Shown: positions 9,515 to 21,089, counted from the first letter of the stretch. The stretch: 64,000 bases of DNA from Pseudomicrostroma phylloplanum (GCA_039545275.1 BCHS01000009.1:496001-560000), one strand, 5' to 3'. Made by a program: numbers and translations. Notes: generated by a model not told the origin, from the sequence alone.

Positions 9515-12319
9515 ATGAGCTCATATCGAGACACAGCTCCGTCTGATGGCAACAGACCTCCACCAGCGCCGTCGTCTACGAGCGTCACGGGCTATCACAT
9601 TAGGGCGCGTGTGTCGCAGGGGGCAAGCCAGATGGGCAGCAAGGAGTACTGGTCGTCTTGGAAGGCTTCCGCAAAACAAAAGGCGGCTGAGATCCGCCCA
9701 GCTGTTAGACAGTGGAACGAGGGAGGAGCAAGCGAAGATAGCTCAGCATCGACCACTCGAACGTCTGGACTCGGCTACGCTCCTTATCGGCCCCGGAATC
9801 GACCGCGAGTCCCCGAATCTCCAGCCTCCTCGTCGCAGACAGCAGGCTTTTCGACATCCTCACTGGCATTGAAAGACTCATCGTCAGAGGACGTCTACCC
9901 TGTACTTCTTCCAGGCTATACCTTCACCCGCCGTGACGGAGGCGGAGACGAGGAGCTCATCGTCACGCTTCGTGGCTTCGTAGCCAGGAAGCCAGCAATC
10001 CATGGGCGGGCACAACGCATGTTCAATCTGATGGCCAAGCAGCTCGCTCGCCTACCGAAGCCACTCTCCGCTTCATCCACTTCGCTCCTACTCCATCCCA
10101 ACGAGACTTCAGTCGATGACTCCCACTTCTTCCCTTCTGTACCTCAAGGCTGGGCGAGCTCATCGCCCGCTGGTGAGACGCCCAGCGGTACCTCCACTCC
10201 ACTCGAGGATCAGTACCAGCGGCAGCACCTCAGTGAAAGGCTCGTCGAAGGCATAACGGACAGGATGCACGAGGAGACGCTGGGCAAGCTCGTCTCCAAG
10301 CTCGGCGCTCTGCCCATCGATGGCGCAGGCGGAGTACACGACGAGCCTCACAAAGGGCCGGGTGCAAAGAAGCACAATGTAGACTCGGAGGAGGAGGCTG
10401 CGCCGCCTCCACCACCACCTCCCAAGACGAAGTTGGCACAGATCAGCGCACAGCAAGGGGTCCGGGGAGTCGAAGAGTCGCGGACTAGAGCAGGGGAGAT
10501 CGATGGTTCCTCAACGGTCAAAGAATCGGTGCAAGCAGCCGAGAGCAGCTCAGCGCCATCCCTGACTTCTGCTTCGACCGAGTCTGTTTCGTCCTCGGTC
10601 ACCTCCAACACTACAGCCACTTCCTTCAGCTCAGCGCCTTCAGCAGGACCTTCACGGCTCACAAAGTTGAAGCGCATGACACCGAGTCGCACTCCGTCCA
10701 CCGCGTCCCTCCTGTCCCTCTCGTCGAATCCTACCGTCGCGGCCGATGCCCAGCTGGTAGGAGGATCACAAGCGTGGGCCAGCCGCACATTGGACGAGAT
10801 CCACCAGCTCACTCATAATCTCAATGAGCGTCTAGCCGACTTTTGGATCTACAGAGTGGCCTTGCGCAAAGTTCGCGTCGAGGTGCAGGGAGAATTCGTC
10901 GAGCCAGGAAAGATGGAGCGCTCCTGGCAGACACTTCTAGCTCAAGAGCTCAAGAGTGACTTGAACGGAATGTTCCGCCTGCGCGTCAACCTCGGTCCGC
11001 TGGGCGTATTCGAAGATCGACTGCAAGGTCTCCGTACGAGGGCCGTTCTGCTCGAGGAAGTGGCTCCCACAACTACCCACGCTGCGCTAGAGGCCGTTGC
11101 GACCCCACCACCCACGACCCCTTGGTGTGCCCTGAGCCTTGCCCGGTCCGCCTCGGCTCAGACGCCGATCCGACTCATATCAGACGTCGACGACACGATT
11201 CGGCAGACGTGCGTCGTACAAGGGTTCAAGGCTGTCTTCCGGCAAGTCTTCATCCTCCCTCATTCAGAAGTCGTCGTACCTGGTATGGCCGAGTGGTATC
11301 ATTCCCTCGCCCAGAACTACCGGATAGGCATTCACTTCGTTAGCAATGCGCCCATCGAGTTGTGGAAACCAATCAAGGAGTTCCTCGATCATGCCGGGAT
11401 GCCTGCTGGCCATCTGCACCTCAAGAGCTACAATTCCGACTTTGAGGGGGCCACAGTGACTGCCAATACCGGTGGCTCGGAGAGTCGAGAAGACCATGAA
11501 GCTAGTGCTGGCGGTGACGGACCTACGGTCGCCAACACTGGAGCAGGCAAGGCTTCCTTACTTTCTACCTGGCTCCAGCCGGCCTCGGCTAGGAAGAGGG
11601 CGGCAATCGTGTCCATCCTGGACGACTTTCCCGAGACGGGCTTCCTCCTCGTGGGAGACACTGGCGAGCTTGATCTCGAGCTCTACTCTGAGCTAGCAAA
11701 GGAGCGGCCGCACCAGATCAAGGCCCTCTACCTTAGAGACGTCACCTCGGAGGGATACGTCGGTCCCACATCTGCGAGAGAGGAGAGCAGTGCGGGAGAA
11801 GAGGAGAAGCGTCGACGACTCGCCGCGGCGCGTAAAGCAGGCGAGGCGATCAAGCGGCCCGTGAAGGCACTCGCCGAGGCCTCTTCGCGGGCGAGTAGTC
11901 GACCCACGAGCCCTACGCTCAGCAGAACAGCAGAGCGCAGCGGTGGCAAGGACTACTTCTCTCAGAACAACAGCAGCAGCATCGGCATCGGTAAGCCTGC
12001 CGCCTCCTCGACGCCACAGCCTCGTCCGACGATGACAACGACGCGGACGGGCACACCTGCCGAGCGCACACTTTCTGCGCCCCGTCTGGCAGACTCTCAG
12101 CTCGACCCCGCATCGACGTCACCTGTCACCTTGCCTTCGTCTTTGCCCCGGGCTGGAACCACGACCACACGACGATCGCCTGCCCTGCAGATCAGGATCA
12201 ACAAAGCCCTGGCTATCATGCCTGCTGGAACGGAGATCCACTTCTTCAAGGAGGGAGACGATGTCAGGGCTGAGAGTGAGCGGCTACTCAAAGAGTTGAG
12301 AGGGGACAGGGAGGTATAG
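9515..12319 (+). CDS. APP1: App1-type phosphatidate phosphatase (DUF2183)
   Basis: It dephosphorylates phosphatidate to diacylglycerol. Yeast App1 acts at cortical actin patches in endocytosis. The single exon gives 934 residues, starting at MSSYRDTAP. The HAD-like catalytic motif DxDxT is DVDDT at about residue 555 (ISDVDDTIRQT), followed by VSNAP near 610 and the acidic motif VGDTGELDLELY near 712, all in family order. The N-terminus is Ser/Thr/Pro-rich with a short polyproline run. The C-terminal 200 residues are disordered and Ser/Thr-rich, ending in a small charged segment. It is longer than the yeast protein because of these disordered regions. It is tail-to-tail with the E2 gene. Confidence 0.92.
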   Translation: MSSYRDTAPSDGNRPPPAPSSTSVTGYHIRARVSQGASQMGSKEYWSSWKASAKQKAAEIRPAVRQWNEGGASEDSSASTTRTSGLGYAPYRPRNRPRVPESPASSSQTAGFSTSSLALKDSSSEDVYPVLLPGYTFTRRDGGGDEELIVTLRGFVARKPAIHGRAQRMFNLMAKQLARLPKPLSASSTSLLLHPNETSVDDSHFFPSVPQGWASSSPAGETPSGTSTPLEDQYQRQHLSERLVEGITDRMHEETLGKLVSKLGALPIDGAGGVHDEPHKGPGAKKHNVDSEEEAAPPPPPPPKTKLAQISAQQGVRGVEESRTRAGEIDGSSTVKESVQAAESSSAPSLTSASTESVSSSVTSNTTATSFSSAPSAGPSRLTKLKRMTPSRTPSTASLLSLSSNPTVAADAQLVGGSQAWASRTLDEIHQLTHNLNERLADFWIYRVALRKVRVEVQGEFVEPGKMERSWQTLLAQELKSDLNGMFRLRVNLGPLGVFEDRLQGLRTRAVLLEEVAPTTTHAALEAVATPPPTTPWCALSLARSASAQTPIRLISDVDDTIRQTCVVQGFKAVFRQVFILPHSEVVVPGMAEWYHSLAQNYRIGIHFVSNAPIELWKPIKEFLDHAGMPAGHLHLKSYNSDFEGATVTANTGGSESREDHEASAGGDGPTVANTGAGKASLLSTWLQPASARKRAAIVSILDDFPETGFLLVGDTGELDLELYSELAKERPHQIKALYLRDVTSEGYVGPTSAREESSAGEEEKRRRLAAARKAGEAIKRPVKALAEASSRASSRPTSPTLSRTAERSGGKDYFSQNNSSSIGIGKPAASSTPQPRPTMTTTRTGTPAERTLSAPRLADSQLDPASTSPVTLPSSLPRAGTTTTRRSPALQIRINKALAIMPAGTEIHFFKEGDDVRAESERLLKELRGDREV

Positions 12320-12603
12320 ATGGGCATCTGCTGGACTTCTTACGGCTCGTTGGCCACTCTGCTTCCTCGTTTTTGTACATATTGTGAAGCCTGATTGTGC
12401 TTCTGTCCCTCTTTGTATCACCCGTACCCAATCAATGGAATAGCACAGAGCGATGAAGAAATCAGGACATGTATGACATTATGCTGGCCTCCTATGACTG
12501 GCCATGGTGAGCGATTGACATCTCCTTTGCAATGGAATTGCGGTGCTGACTGTGCTGGGAGGTCGGGGTCGAGGTCTCGTGAAAGACGATTTTTGTGTGC
12601 TCT

Positions 12604-13414
12604 TCAAGCCTTCTTGGCGTGCTGAAAGCGAGCGGAGCGGGGAAAGGGCAGAGCTGGTCAACCTCCTGTACAGACCTACACTGAGACTCTGGCTAGCAGC
12701 GCCTCTACGTACCTGCTTCGTATGGTCGGCGGCGGCCTTGTTGTAACCTGCGCGATCCGTCTTGTACTTTTCAGCTGCAAAGGGTGAGGGGTTACACAGT
12801 CGTGTGAGCAAAGGGACGTTTGAGGAAGGTGGGCCACCTCTCTCTGTACTTACCGATTGAAGCGACAAGGGCGTCATCTGGGTTGGGCTCTGCTAACAGC
12901 TGGCGGATCGATTGAAACACTGCAGGGCCAGACGAAAGCCAGACATCGCATCAGTGAGGTGTCAGCTTGCGGAGCGGTACCGTCTCCCTTGACCTCGAAG
13001 CACGTACCGGTCGAAGCCTTGGTGCTGGGCTTCCACGCTTCGCTCTTCAAGATACCCAAGCAGAGATTCCCATCAGCATCGATGTTAGGGTGGTAGACCT
13101 TGGTCAAGAACTTGACTTTTGGTCCCTTGAAGGGATACTCTACGGGGAAGTCTACCGCAAGCTTGAAGTGTCCTCCCTTGTAGGGCGAGTCGGACGGGCC
13201 TTCGACGATGGCGGTCCACTGGTAGATGTTGGAATCGTCAGCTGCTACGGTGATGCCGTCGAGGGGCTCTTTTGTCAATTCGGCGAGCTCCTGGAAACGG
13301 CAGTGGAGAAGTGTGAGCGTGAGCAAAGGTCACTGGAGACTAAGCGCAGGGAGTGCTGCAGCTTTGTCCGCTTCACCACCGACGCACCTTTGAGATCCTC
13401 TTTGAGCTCGCCAT
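12604..13414 (-). CDS. Ubiquitin-conjugating enzyme E2
   Basis: Its role is ubiquitin transfer from E1 via a catalytic Cys. Five exons: 13414-13388, 13290-13008, 12919-12854, 12774-12713 and 12621-12604. Phases close exactly to give 151 residues, the normal E2 core length. The signature YHPNIDADGNLCLGIL places the active-site Cys at residue 86 and the HPN tripeptide at 76-78. The N-terminus MASSKRISKELAEL is the canonical E2 helix 1, joined across intron 1. The C-terminus is NPDDALVASIAEKYKTDR, then HTKQ/HAKKA. The SEAWKPSTKA segment resembles fission yeast Ubc14 more than Ubc4, so the exact subtype is left open. Divergent from Yos9 with 319 bp between starts. Confidence 0.93.
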
Positions 13415-13733
13415 CGTGTCGTTTCTTTGCGGCTACAATTGATGTGAGTGTCTGCTTTGGTTCTCACCTCTAGCGGAGACGTGAAGGGAGAGGTATGGTA
13501 GGACGACAAGGAGTAGCAACGAGGGATTCCACTACGGCCCAGGCTTTCTGAAGGTGTTGGTCTCAAGTGGAGTCAAGCCGCACCGCCGAGCCGAGCCACT
13601 TCCGTCGGCAGGCGGGCGTCACTTCCACGTACCGCGGACAAAGGCCCCTCCTAACCATCCCACTCATTACTACCATTCATCAGGAGGACAACCAAGACGA
13701 TTGATCCACAGTCAGAGCCATACTCTCACCATC

Positions 13734-16061
13734 ATGGTGTGCTCAAAGCTGGCGATGGCCTGGTCCACCATCTCAGTCGCCCTGCTAGTCATCCTCGTCA
13801 CCGCCGACCGGGCATCCTCCCTCCGCCTGGGTAAGCCAGCCACCGCCGCTGGTCTGTCCTCCTCTACAGCGAACCGCTTCCCAGAGGACCTCTTAGCGCA
13901 GCCAGCATACAAGGTAGTGTTCGAACAGCGTACAATAGCCAACACGTCGGCACAGCTCCTCCTCTCACGCAGTTCTAGCGCCAATGGAGCCAGCAGCAGT
14001 AGCGACCTCGATCTTGATGCCGTAGGATCCGCTTACAGCCCCCCCTCAGGTCCTTCTACTGCTTCGAAACACTTCATGATGCATTCATCGCCTGGCTCGG
14101 CGCATCTTTGCTCTCTCACCCAGCCCTCTGCCAACATCACCTACCCCTCTCGGCTGGCTCTCTCCCCTGCCAATCTCCTGGCGCAGAGACATCGGGTCAT
14201 CAACTCTGGTCTGTCTCTCCTGGCTCCTCTCCAAGGGACCTGTCTCTACTATACCCTCGACTGGTTCACCTACAGCCTCTGCTTTGGAGAAGCCATCAAG
14301 CAATTCAGAGCAGCTGGCAAGACCGTCGGCCCAGGGAGAGTCCCCACCCCGGACCCCACACAAGATGCTTATGTCCTTGGGCGCTGGAGGAATCAGCTAC
14401 AGGTTGTGGGAGGAGAGCTCTATAGCAATGCCCTTGCAAAGGCAACAGAGCGGACAGATGGCGTACCGAGCGAAGAGGAAGTTCAAGAGCTAGCTTCGTC
14501 CCTCGGCATCACTCGTGAAGAGGCGTTGAGCTCCACCCTCTCCCCTTCGGCAGACCATCGGCTCTCCGACCTCCTGGATGCTCAAGACTCAGGGAGCGGA
14601 ACAGAGCTGATGCAGGTAGTTCGCTTCTCTTCGACGGCAACATCACCCGAGTTGGAGCAACGCTATCTCTCCCAAGTCTGGTCAGATGGTACGCGCTGTG
14701 ACATCAACCACGAGCATCGCTCCGTCGAAGTGCAATACCACTGCGAGCCTGGATTGGCCTCTTCGCGCATCGCCCTGATCAAGGAGACGACGACGTGCAA
14801 CTACATCTTGATTGTCGAGACTCCTCTCACCTGCAAGGAAGAGCAACTGCGAGTCGGCAAGGACAAGGGGACAGAGAGCGCCAGGATGGGAGAGTGGAGG
14901 TGTAGACGGGTGGTTGAGGACAGGGAGGAGGGCAAAATCGACAGCGCTCCGCCAAAGGCAAGTGGTAGTGCAGAGTCCATCGCTGGTCAGAGTTCGACTG
15001 CCTCGTCACAAACCCCTCCTTCGAGCGTGCGAGACGGTCAAGCGGATAAGTACTTTGCAGCAGGGGTTGACGAGCAGGGGAATATCCTCGTGGAAGGCAT
15101 TGAACCCTGGGAGGCGCAGCTCCTGGGCATGGCCCAAGACGGAGCAGCTGCAGTCGACGGGCGGGACGGAGCTGCTCTCGGCCTGGGCGAGAACCTCGAG
15201 ATTCTCTTCGGTGGCGGTTTGCGAGATGGAGAAGGCGGGGCAGGAATGCTGAACATGGACCTGGGAGAAATACTCGGGGCAGGAGAGCCCATTGAGCTCC
15301 GGCTGGACTTGGACGACCTGGAGCTCCTCACTGGTCAGCAACCACGAGGCGGTGGTCCCCAGCACGACGAAGACTTCCTCGGTCTCCGTGCCGAAGACCT
15401 CCAAGGCGTCATTGCGCGTGCTCTCGAAGCGGAGCTCAACAAGCTAAAGGGAGCCAAGGAGCGTAAAGCCGACAAGTCTCAAGGCAATGACCAGAAGCAG
15501 AGGGGTGAAGAGGAGAAGTCGGGCAAGCCTGCCTCGAAGGAGCAAAAGGCCCTTGATGCCAGGCTGGACAAGATCACCGAAGCCCTCCTAGCTGCAGCGG
15601 ACAAGGAGCGCAACGCTCCCGCCTCGACACCACAGGAAGGGACGCAAGCTCAGAAGGGCGCCGCAGGTTCGGCGATGGCCAAGCGTGAAGAGATTGTACA
15701 GCGCATGGCTGAGCAGCGTGCTGCCCGCGTGAGGGAAGCGCAGAGAAAGACCGAGGCGCTCCTAGCGTCGTCTGCGCAACCAGGCCAGGCAGATGGTCAA
15801 AAAGGAGGAGCAGCAGGAGAGGCCGAGGCACAGGCGCAGGCACAAGCTAGAGCGGCGGGCGATACTCAGCAGCAGAAGCAGACACAAAGTCATGCCCAGA
15901 CGACCGTTCATAGTCCTTCTGGACCTCCTGCCGGTGCTGGCGGACAGGCGAGCTTTGCAGAAAAGGCAGACGAATTCTTTCGCCGGCAGGAGGAGGAAAG
16001 GAGAGGGAAGAAGGAGAAGGAGAAGGATGGCGAGACGGGGCCACGGAAAGACGAGCTGTGA
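13734..16061 (+). CDS. YOS9: OS-9/Yos9 ER lectin (MRH domain, C-terminal KDEL)
   Basis: Yos9 is the ER-lumenal lectin that reads trimmed N-glycans and hands misfolded glycoproteins to the Hrd1 ERAD ligase. The single exon gives 775 residues with a signal peptide over the first ~28 (WSTISVALLVILVTADRASS). The MRH/OS-9 domain runs from about 165 (QGTCLYYTLDWFTYSLCFG) to about 366 (TRCDINHEHRSVEVQYHCEPG, then CNYILIVETPLTC), with the paired cysteines of the fold. The C-terminal half is acidic and Gln/Lys/Ala-rich, low complexity, probably coiled. The protein ends GPRKDEL, a KDEL-type retrieval signal. The start was chosen at the ATG directly before the signal peptide. Confidence 0.92.
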   Translation: MVCSKLAMAWSTISVALLVILVTADRASSLRLGKPATAAGLSSSTANRFPEDLLAQPAYKVVFEQRTIANTSAQLLLSRSSSANGASSSSDLDLDAVGSAYSPPSGPSTASKHFMMHSSPGSAHLCSLTQPSANITYPSRLALSPANLLAQRHRVINSGLSLLAPLQGTCLYYTLDWFTYSLCFGEAIKQFRAAGKTVGPGRVPTPDPTQDAYVLGRWRNQLQVVGGELYSNALAKATERTDGVPSEEEVQELASSLGITREEALSSTLSPSADHRLSDLLDAQDSGSGTELMQVVRFSSTATSPELEQRYLSQVWSDGTRCDINHEHRSVEVQYHCEPGLASSRIALIKETTTCNYILIVETPLTCKEEQLRVGKDKGTESARMGEWRCRRVVEDREEGKIDSAPPKASGSAESIAGQSSTASSQTPPSSVRDGQADKYFAAGVDEQGNILVEGIEPWEAQLLGMAQDGAAAVDGRDGAALGLGENLEILFGGGLRDGEGGAGMLNMDLGEILGAGEPIELRLDLDDLELLTGQQPRGGGPQHDEDFLGLRAEDLQGVIARALEAELNKLKGAKERKADKSQGNDQKQRGEEEKSGKPASKEQKALDARLDKITEALLAAADKERNAPASTPQEGTQAQKGAAGSAMAKREEIVQRMAEQRAARVREAQRKTEALLASSAQPGQADGQKGGAAGEAEAQAQAQARAAGDTQQQKQTQSHAQTTVHSPSGPPAGAGGQASFAEKADEFFRRQEEERRGKKEKEKDGETGPRKDEL

Positions 16062-16165
16062 GCTCTTGTCACGAGGTGTGCTATATGATATCTATCTGTC
16101 AATTGGAACGAAGTCGGCCTTGTCACAATCATATCCGCATCACTTGAACTTGTCTGTGTTGAGTT

Positions 16166-18261
16166 CTATTGCGTTACTTCGCTCGCCCCTGATCCCTCTG
16201 CCTCCTTCCAAAAGCGACTCTCCCCATGCCTCTCACGCGCCTGGTCCTCATGCCCCCACTTCGCCAACCGTAACGCCTCCCTCTCGATCCACCCTCCTTC
16301 CTCTCCCTCTCTTCTTTGCTCGCCCTCCACTACTCTCACCACCTCGATCCCCCCACTCCGGAGTAGTTTGAGACCGACATTGTCCTTGATAAAGTCTTCG
16401 GGCTCGCTCACGCCTTGGTACACACGCACGATGCGCGCTCGCGCCTTGCGGGATCGAAGTGATGTGGAAGGACCGCCCGAAGATGAGGAGTGGAAGGGCA
16501 GGGAGAGGAGGGGAGAGGCATTATTGAAGGCGAGGATCCGTTGGGCGCAGGGCGTGGCGCCTGACAGACGTTCCGAGCAGGGCTCCATGGTCGTGTAGAG
16601 GTCCAACTCCACCACTTGCGCCTGCGCCGCCTGCGCATCCTCTCCTCCTTGTTCGCTCTCTGACGCCGCCGATCCGCTGCCGCCACCGCTACTCGAAGAG
16701 GGCACGGCTTTATCCAGGGCGCACTGCTCGGCGTGTGTATTCCCCTCGAGCTCCCGCGAGAATCCCGTTGCGACGATCTGCTCGGTACCGGAGATGGCAA
16801 TGATACAGCCTACACAAAAGGCCGTCGATGTCGGCTCGCAGCGTGATGCTTGGCGTAGAGCGAGCTTCATGAGCCGCAGCGGCGTTGCGGCAGAAGTGGT
16901 TGGTACAGCCCCAGCCGCGCCCCCCGCTGCAGCATCAGCAAAGTTGGACTTTGTGTCGGCTGCGAAGTTCGTGTCCAGATCTTGGGAATATGCTTCACTG
17001 CCACTTCCCGACGATGAGGGCCCACCGGAGAGCATCGCCACGCCTCCTTTTGCCTTGGCCGCCGCGGACAGCTCCCCGGGCCCATCGAGCATGAACCCAT
17101 CGAGCTTCTCGGCAATACTGTTCAATCTCTGAGTGTGCTGCTGCTGTTGTTGCTGTTGCTGATCATGACCGGGCCCACGTTTCCAATCAGAAGGATACGG
17201 TTTTCGTCTCCTCTCCCATTCTGACCTCCACGCCTCGTACTCGCCCTCGATCCCTCCGTCGAGCCAGACTGTCCAGCTATCTCGGAGGCGGAAGGCCACG
17301 GCGAGGGGATGGTCGAGGATGAGCTGTCTGATTGGGGGAGCTGGATAGAGCTCAGTCTTCAGCAGACTCGAGAGTGACGAGCGTCTACGGTGCGTCTTGA
17401 GGGAGGACTGACGAGGTGGTGCGGCGGGTGGGGATGAGGCGGAGGTGGTAGCTGACTGTGAGGAGCCCGATGCCCGCTCAGATGACCGACTTGGGTCGTT
17501 ACTGCCATTGCGGGAGCGTTGCCTGAGTGATGTGCTCCGCGAGGGTCCGCGGACTGGCGAGGACACCGGGCTGTCCACGGAACGGAAGGGCCCCGGGAGG
17601 CGTAGAGGCTGGCGGGGCAGGTACTCGGTAAGGTAATAGTAGACGAACCCGATGACCAGACCTACGAAAAGCCCCACGAAGATCTGAAGGGTGGTGTGAT
17701 AGGAGAGGTGATATCGGGAGTAGCAAGTGGCTACCGTCAGACCAGCAATGGCGAGCATGGCAAAGAGGTGCTCAAATCTCCGCATGGTATTGACCAGTGT
17801 CCGCGGTACAGCTGCCTTTGGGTGATGGAGGTAGAAGTGAGAGAGGAAGAAGGCGCAGAAGAAGCCGATGAATTGAGAGTGAGAAGATGGCATCCCGTAG
17901 CCTTTGCCAAGGTGTCCTGTCAGTGGGAGGGAGAAGGACAGAAGGTGAGAAGGTTGCTGCGAGGCCTGCAGGGTACGCGGACAGACTTACCGTATGGTCG
18001 CGGCTGACGAATGAGCCGCTTGAGTCCCCAATTGACACCTTCACATCCCAGCTGACCCACGAGAGCATTGATGAAGGTCAGCTCCCTACGATAGATGATG
18101 ATGGTGACGTAGGCGCACAAGAGGAAGATGGGCGATAGGGTGACGAGGGCCAGGAGCTTGGCCACCTTGTCTGTGCCATCATACTGGACGTGGGTGAGAC
18201 CCAAGGCGACGTACTTGCCCGGGTCTACAGACGATCCTCCCGCCGCCTTGCCGGAGAACAT
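16166..18261 (-). CDS. Dolichyldiphosphatase fused to a Rib2-type pyrimidine deaminase domain
   Basis: Exons 18261-17991 and 17901-16166 (89-nt intron splitting a Gly codon) give 668 residues. Residues ~1-275 are a Cax4/DOLPP1-type PAP2 phosphatase, which recycles dolichyl pyrophosphate at the ER. It has transmembrane helices, KRLIRQPRP, YGMPSSH and SRYHLSYHTTLQ, plus the family's C-terminal block FRLRDSWTVWLDGG. After a Gln-rich linker, residues ~395-640 form a cytidine deaminase-fold domain with the zinc motifs THAEQCAL (near 483) and EPCSERLSGATPC (near 533), typical of fungal Rib2-type DRAP deaminases of riboflavin synthesis. The second exon is open through both domains, so the fusion does not depend on splicing. 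It is divergent from the dynein chain gene and tail-to-tail with Yos9. Confidence 0.88.
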
Positions 18262-18557
18262 TGCAAGGCGAGAACAGACGACGACTCTGCCTTCCTGCCT
18301 TTGCTATGCTGGAGCGTTGCGGTATGGGATGGGTGAGTGAGTAGGACGCGGAGGTGGAGTGAGTGGCCTGCCTTTAGGGGCGGGACGCGAGGAGAGGAGC
18401 GGAGCGGAGCGTGTCCTGTCACTTGGGCCGTGTTGGTCTCCTGCTGCAGCCAAAGCATCACCACCACCACCACCACCACCACCGCTACGCTTCTCTCCTT
18501 CGACTGCCTCGCTACCATCGCAGACCACTGCTGAGTTCATCTCGACCTTCACCCACG
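18262..18557. promoter_or_regulatory. Shared divergent promoter with a CAC triplet run
   Basis: This 296-bp region lies between the fusion gene and the dynein intermediate chain. A (CAC)n run of about ten units lies at about 18457-18485, in the likely leader of the dynein gene. No TATA element is obvious. Confidence 0.5.
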
Positions 18558-21089
18558 ATGTCAGCCACACCGGGCGGCGATGCCCGCAGAAAGGCAGAGA
18601 TCGAGGCAAAGAGGGCAAAGCTGGCAGAGCTCAGGAGGCAGAGGGAGGAGAGGAGCGGTAGACTGCAGAGCGGAAGGGGCGCTACCTCCTCGGCAGGAGC
18701 AGCCGCAGGGCCTAGCAGCGAGGTGAGTACAAGAAGGGCTCAAAGGGTAGATTATATCGGTGAATTCGAGGGCTGATCTGAATGCCATATCCGCAATCCT
18801 CTCACGCAGCCCTCTGCCATCCTGACTGGAGCAACGACGGCCCGCAAAGACCTCGATGATCTGGTAGCCAACCTCGTGGGCAGCCCCTCCACTCCTTCTG
18901 GGCCGAGGTCAGCAAGACCGAGCATGATACCCCAACTGGGCAGCTCCTACTCCAGTCCGAGGAAGAGCGTCGCAGCCGGACCAGGAATCGGCAGCGGCAG
19001 CGAGTTTGGCGGGTCCGATTCTGTCATGGGTCCAGGGACCACCCTTGTCAGTAAGAACGAGGCAGAAGGAGACGCAGCTGGACCTAGTGGTCAGTCATCA
19101 CTCAGGGGGCTGCCGGACTTGGTAGACGTGGAGACGGAGCTGTTTGAATACCCACAGAAGGTCAGTGAGCAAGCAATGGGACAGTCGCACAGAGCTATCG
19201 CTAATGGTCTTGTCCTGTCCTGCCTCCCTCTTTGCAGGAGCGAGTGTACTATACCAAGGAGGTCCAAACAATGTCCACCTGGACAAATGAGACGGAACAG
19301 GATGGCAGGGGAGTAGGAGTAGGGGCTGAAAGTAGCACTTCGGCAGTCTCGGCCGCGACGGAAGCTGCAATCAGGCGGAAGATCCTCGAGGAGCAAGAGT
19401 TGGAACGCGAGAGGCAGGCACAGGAGAGTCTCAAGAGGCAAGAGGAAGAGCTAGAGAGGCAGTTGCAGGAGGAGCTTAGGAGTGAGTCTTTTCGGCGTGA
19501 AAGGATACTCGATCGCAACTGACGTCTCCTGACCTGCATTGCTCGCCAGTATTGTCACCCGAAGAGGCCAAGGCCATCTTTGGCACAACGGACTTCTCGG
19601 ATTTTGTCGAAAGCTCTTCCAAGATCGTCGAGAGGGCCTTGACAGATGCTTATGACTACCTCAAGGATTACACAATTGTCGGAAGTGCGGCAGATGTGTC
19701 GGAGGGCAGGGACATCAAGCAATTGCGGTGCTTCTGGGATGAGAAGCTGTGCAAGGGAAGGAGTATCACTGGCCTGGACTGGAGTAGCAAGGTGAGGCGA
19801 TTACGCAACTGAGCTTCGAAAAGGAACCATCGACTGATTATACTCCCTCGCCTCCACAGCATCCCGAGCTCGTGGTAGCATCCTACTCACGCTCTGAACA
19901 GGGTGGGGACTCGCCCGACGGCCTAGTCCTAGTCTGGAATATACACCTCCTGGACAGGCCCGAATTCATCTTCGAAGCTCAAACAGATGTACTGTCTGCC
20001 GTCTTCTCACCCTTTCATCCTAACCTCGTCATCGGCGGCACATACTCTGGCCAGATCCTGATCTGGGACACGAGGGCAAAGCAGCTGCCAGTCCTGAAGA
20101 CGCCGCTCGGAGCGGCAGGTCATACCCACCCAGTGTACAACATTCAAGTCGTCGGCACGCAGAATGCCAATCATCTCATCACAGCCTCAACAGACGGACT
20201 AGTGTGTACATGGATGCTCGATATGCTCGCCCAACCGCAAGAGTCGCTGGAGCTTCTCAACTCAAATCAGCCAAAGACGGACGAGGTGGCCATCACCTGT
20301 CTTGACTTCCCAGTGCAGGAGACGACTCAATTCTGGGTCGGAACAGAGGAAGGCAACATCTATCTGGCCTCTAGATTTGATCGAGCCGGCTCCAAGGCGG
20401 GTCTCCAGCTGGGCGAGGTCTACAAGGGCCATGCTGCGCCCATCACCGGCATCGACTTCCACAAGGCATCTGCTCTACAAGGAAGCGCAGATTTCTCCGA
20501 CCTCTTCTTGAGTTCGAGCATGGACTGGACTGCCAAGCTCTGGAGAATCAAGAGCAGCATTTCCTCTTCCAACGGCGGAGCAAGTGGTCGAAGTGTCTCT
20601 TCCAGTCTCCCCACCGGGGCCTCTGCTCGTCTCGGGCTAAGCGCCAGCTCCGCCTCGTCCTCCGCTTCCGAAATCGTCCCCCTCCTCTCCTTCGAAGAGA
20701 CGAGCGACTACGTAATGGATGTGAAATGGCACCGCGCCAGTCCCTCCCTCTTCGCCCTCGCAGACGCCTCAGGTCAAGTACACCTCTATAACCTCCTCCG
20801 CGACTCGGAGCGACCACTTGTCAGCACCTCCCTCTCCTCGCAGGGACTCAACAAGCTCAGCTTCGATCGAGCTACTGCGGGGAAGCACCTTGCGGTGGGA
20901 GGTGTGGATGGGAGAGTGCATGTGTTGGAGATTGGGAGCGTGGTGGGGAGCGTGTTTGGGAGTGTGGAGAAGGATGCGCAGGAGATGCAGAGACTGCTGA
21001 GCGCTACTGCGAGGTCGTCTGGGACAGGAACAGGGGCGGGGGCTGCGCCGGTGAGAGGGGGTATGACGAACGGAGCGGTCGGCTTGTGA
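18558..21089 (+). CDS. Cytoplasmic dynein intermediate chain (WD-repeat)
   Basis: It links dynein heavy chains to light chains and dynactin for microtubule transport and nuclear migration. Five exons: 18558-18722, 18810-19160, 19238-19481, 19550-19791, 19860-21089. Phases close to 743 residues. The N-terminus (GDARRKAEIEAKRAKLAELR) is the charged coiled coil that binds dynactin p150. A Ser-rich stretch follows, then ERVYYTKEVQT near the light-chain binding region, and an acidic/Gln-Glu coiled segment. The C-terminal half carries WD40 repeats (LVLVWNIHLL, GQILIWDTRAKQLPV, GLVCTWMLD, DWTAKLWRIK). The blocks RCFWDEKLCKGRSITGLDW and HPELVVASYS are specific to the dynein IC family. The length is normal to slightly long. 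Confidence 0.94.
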
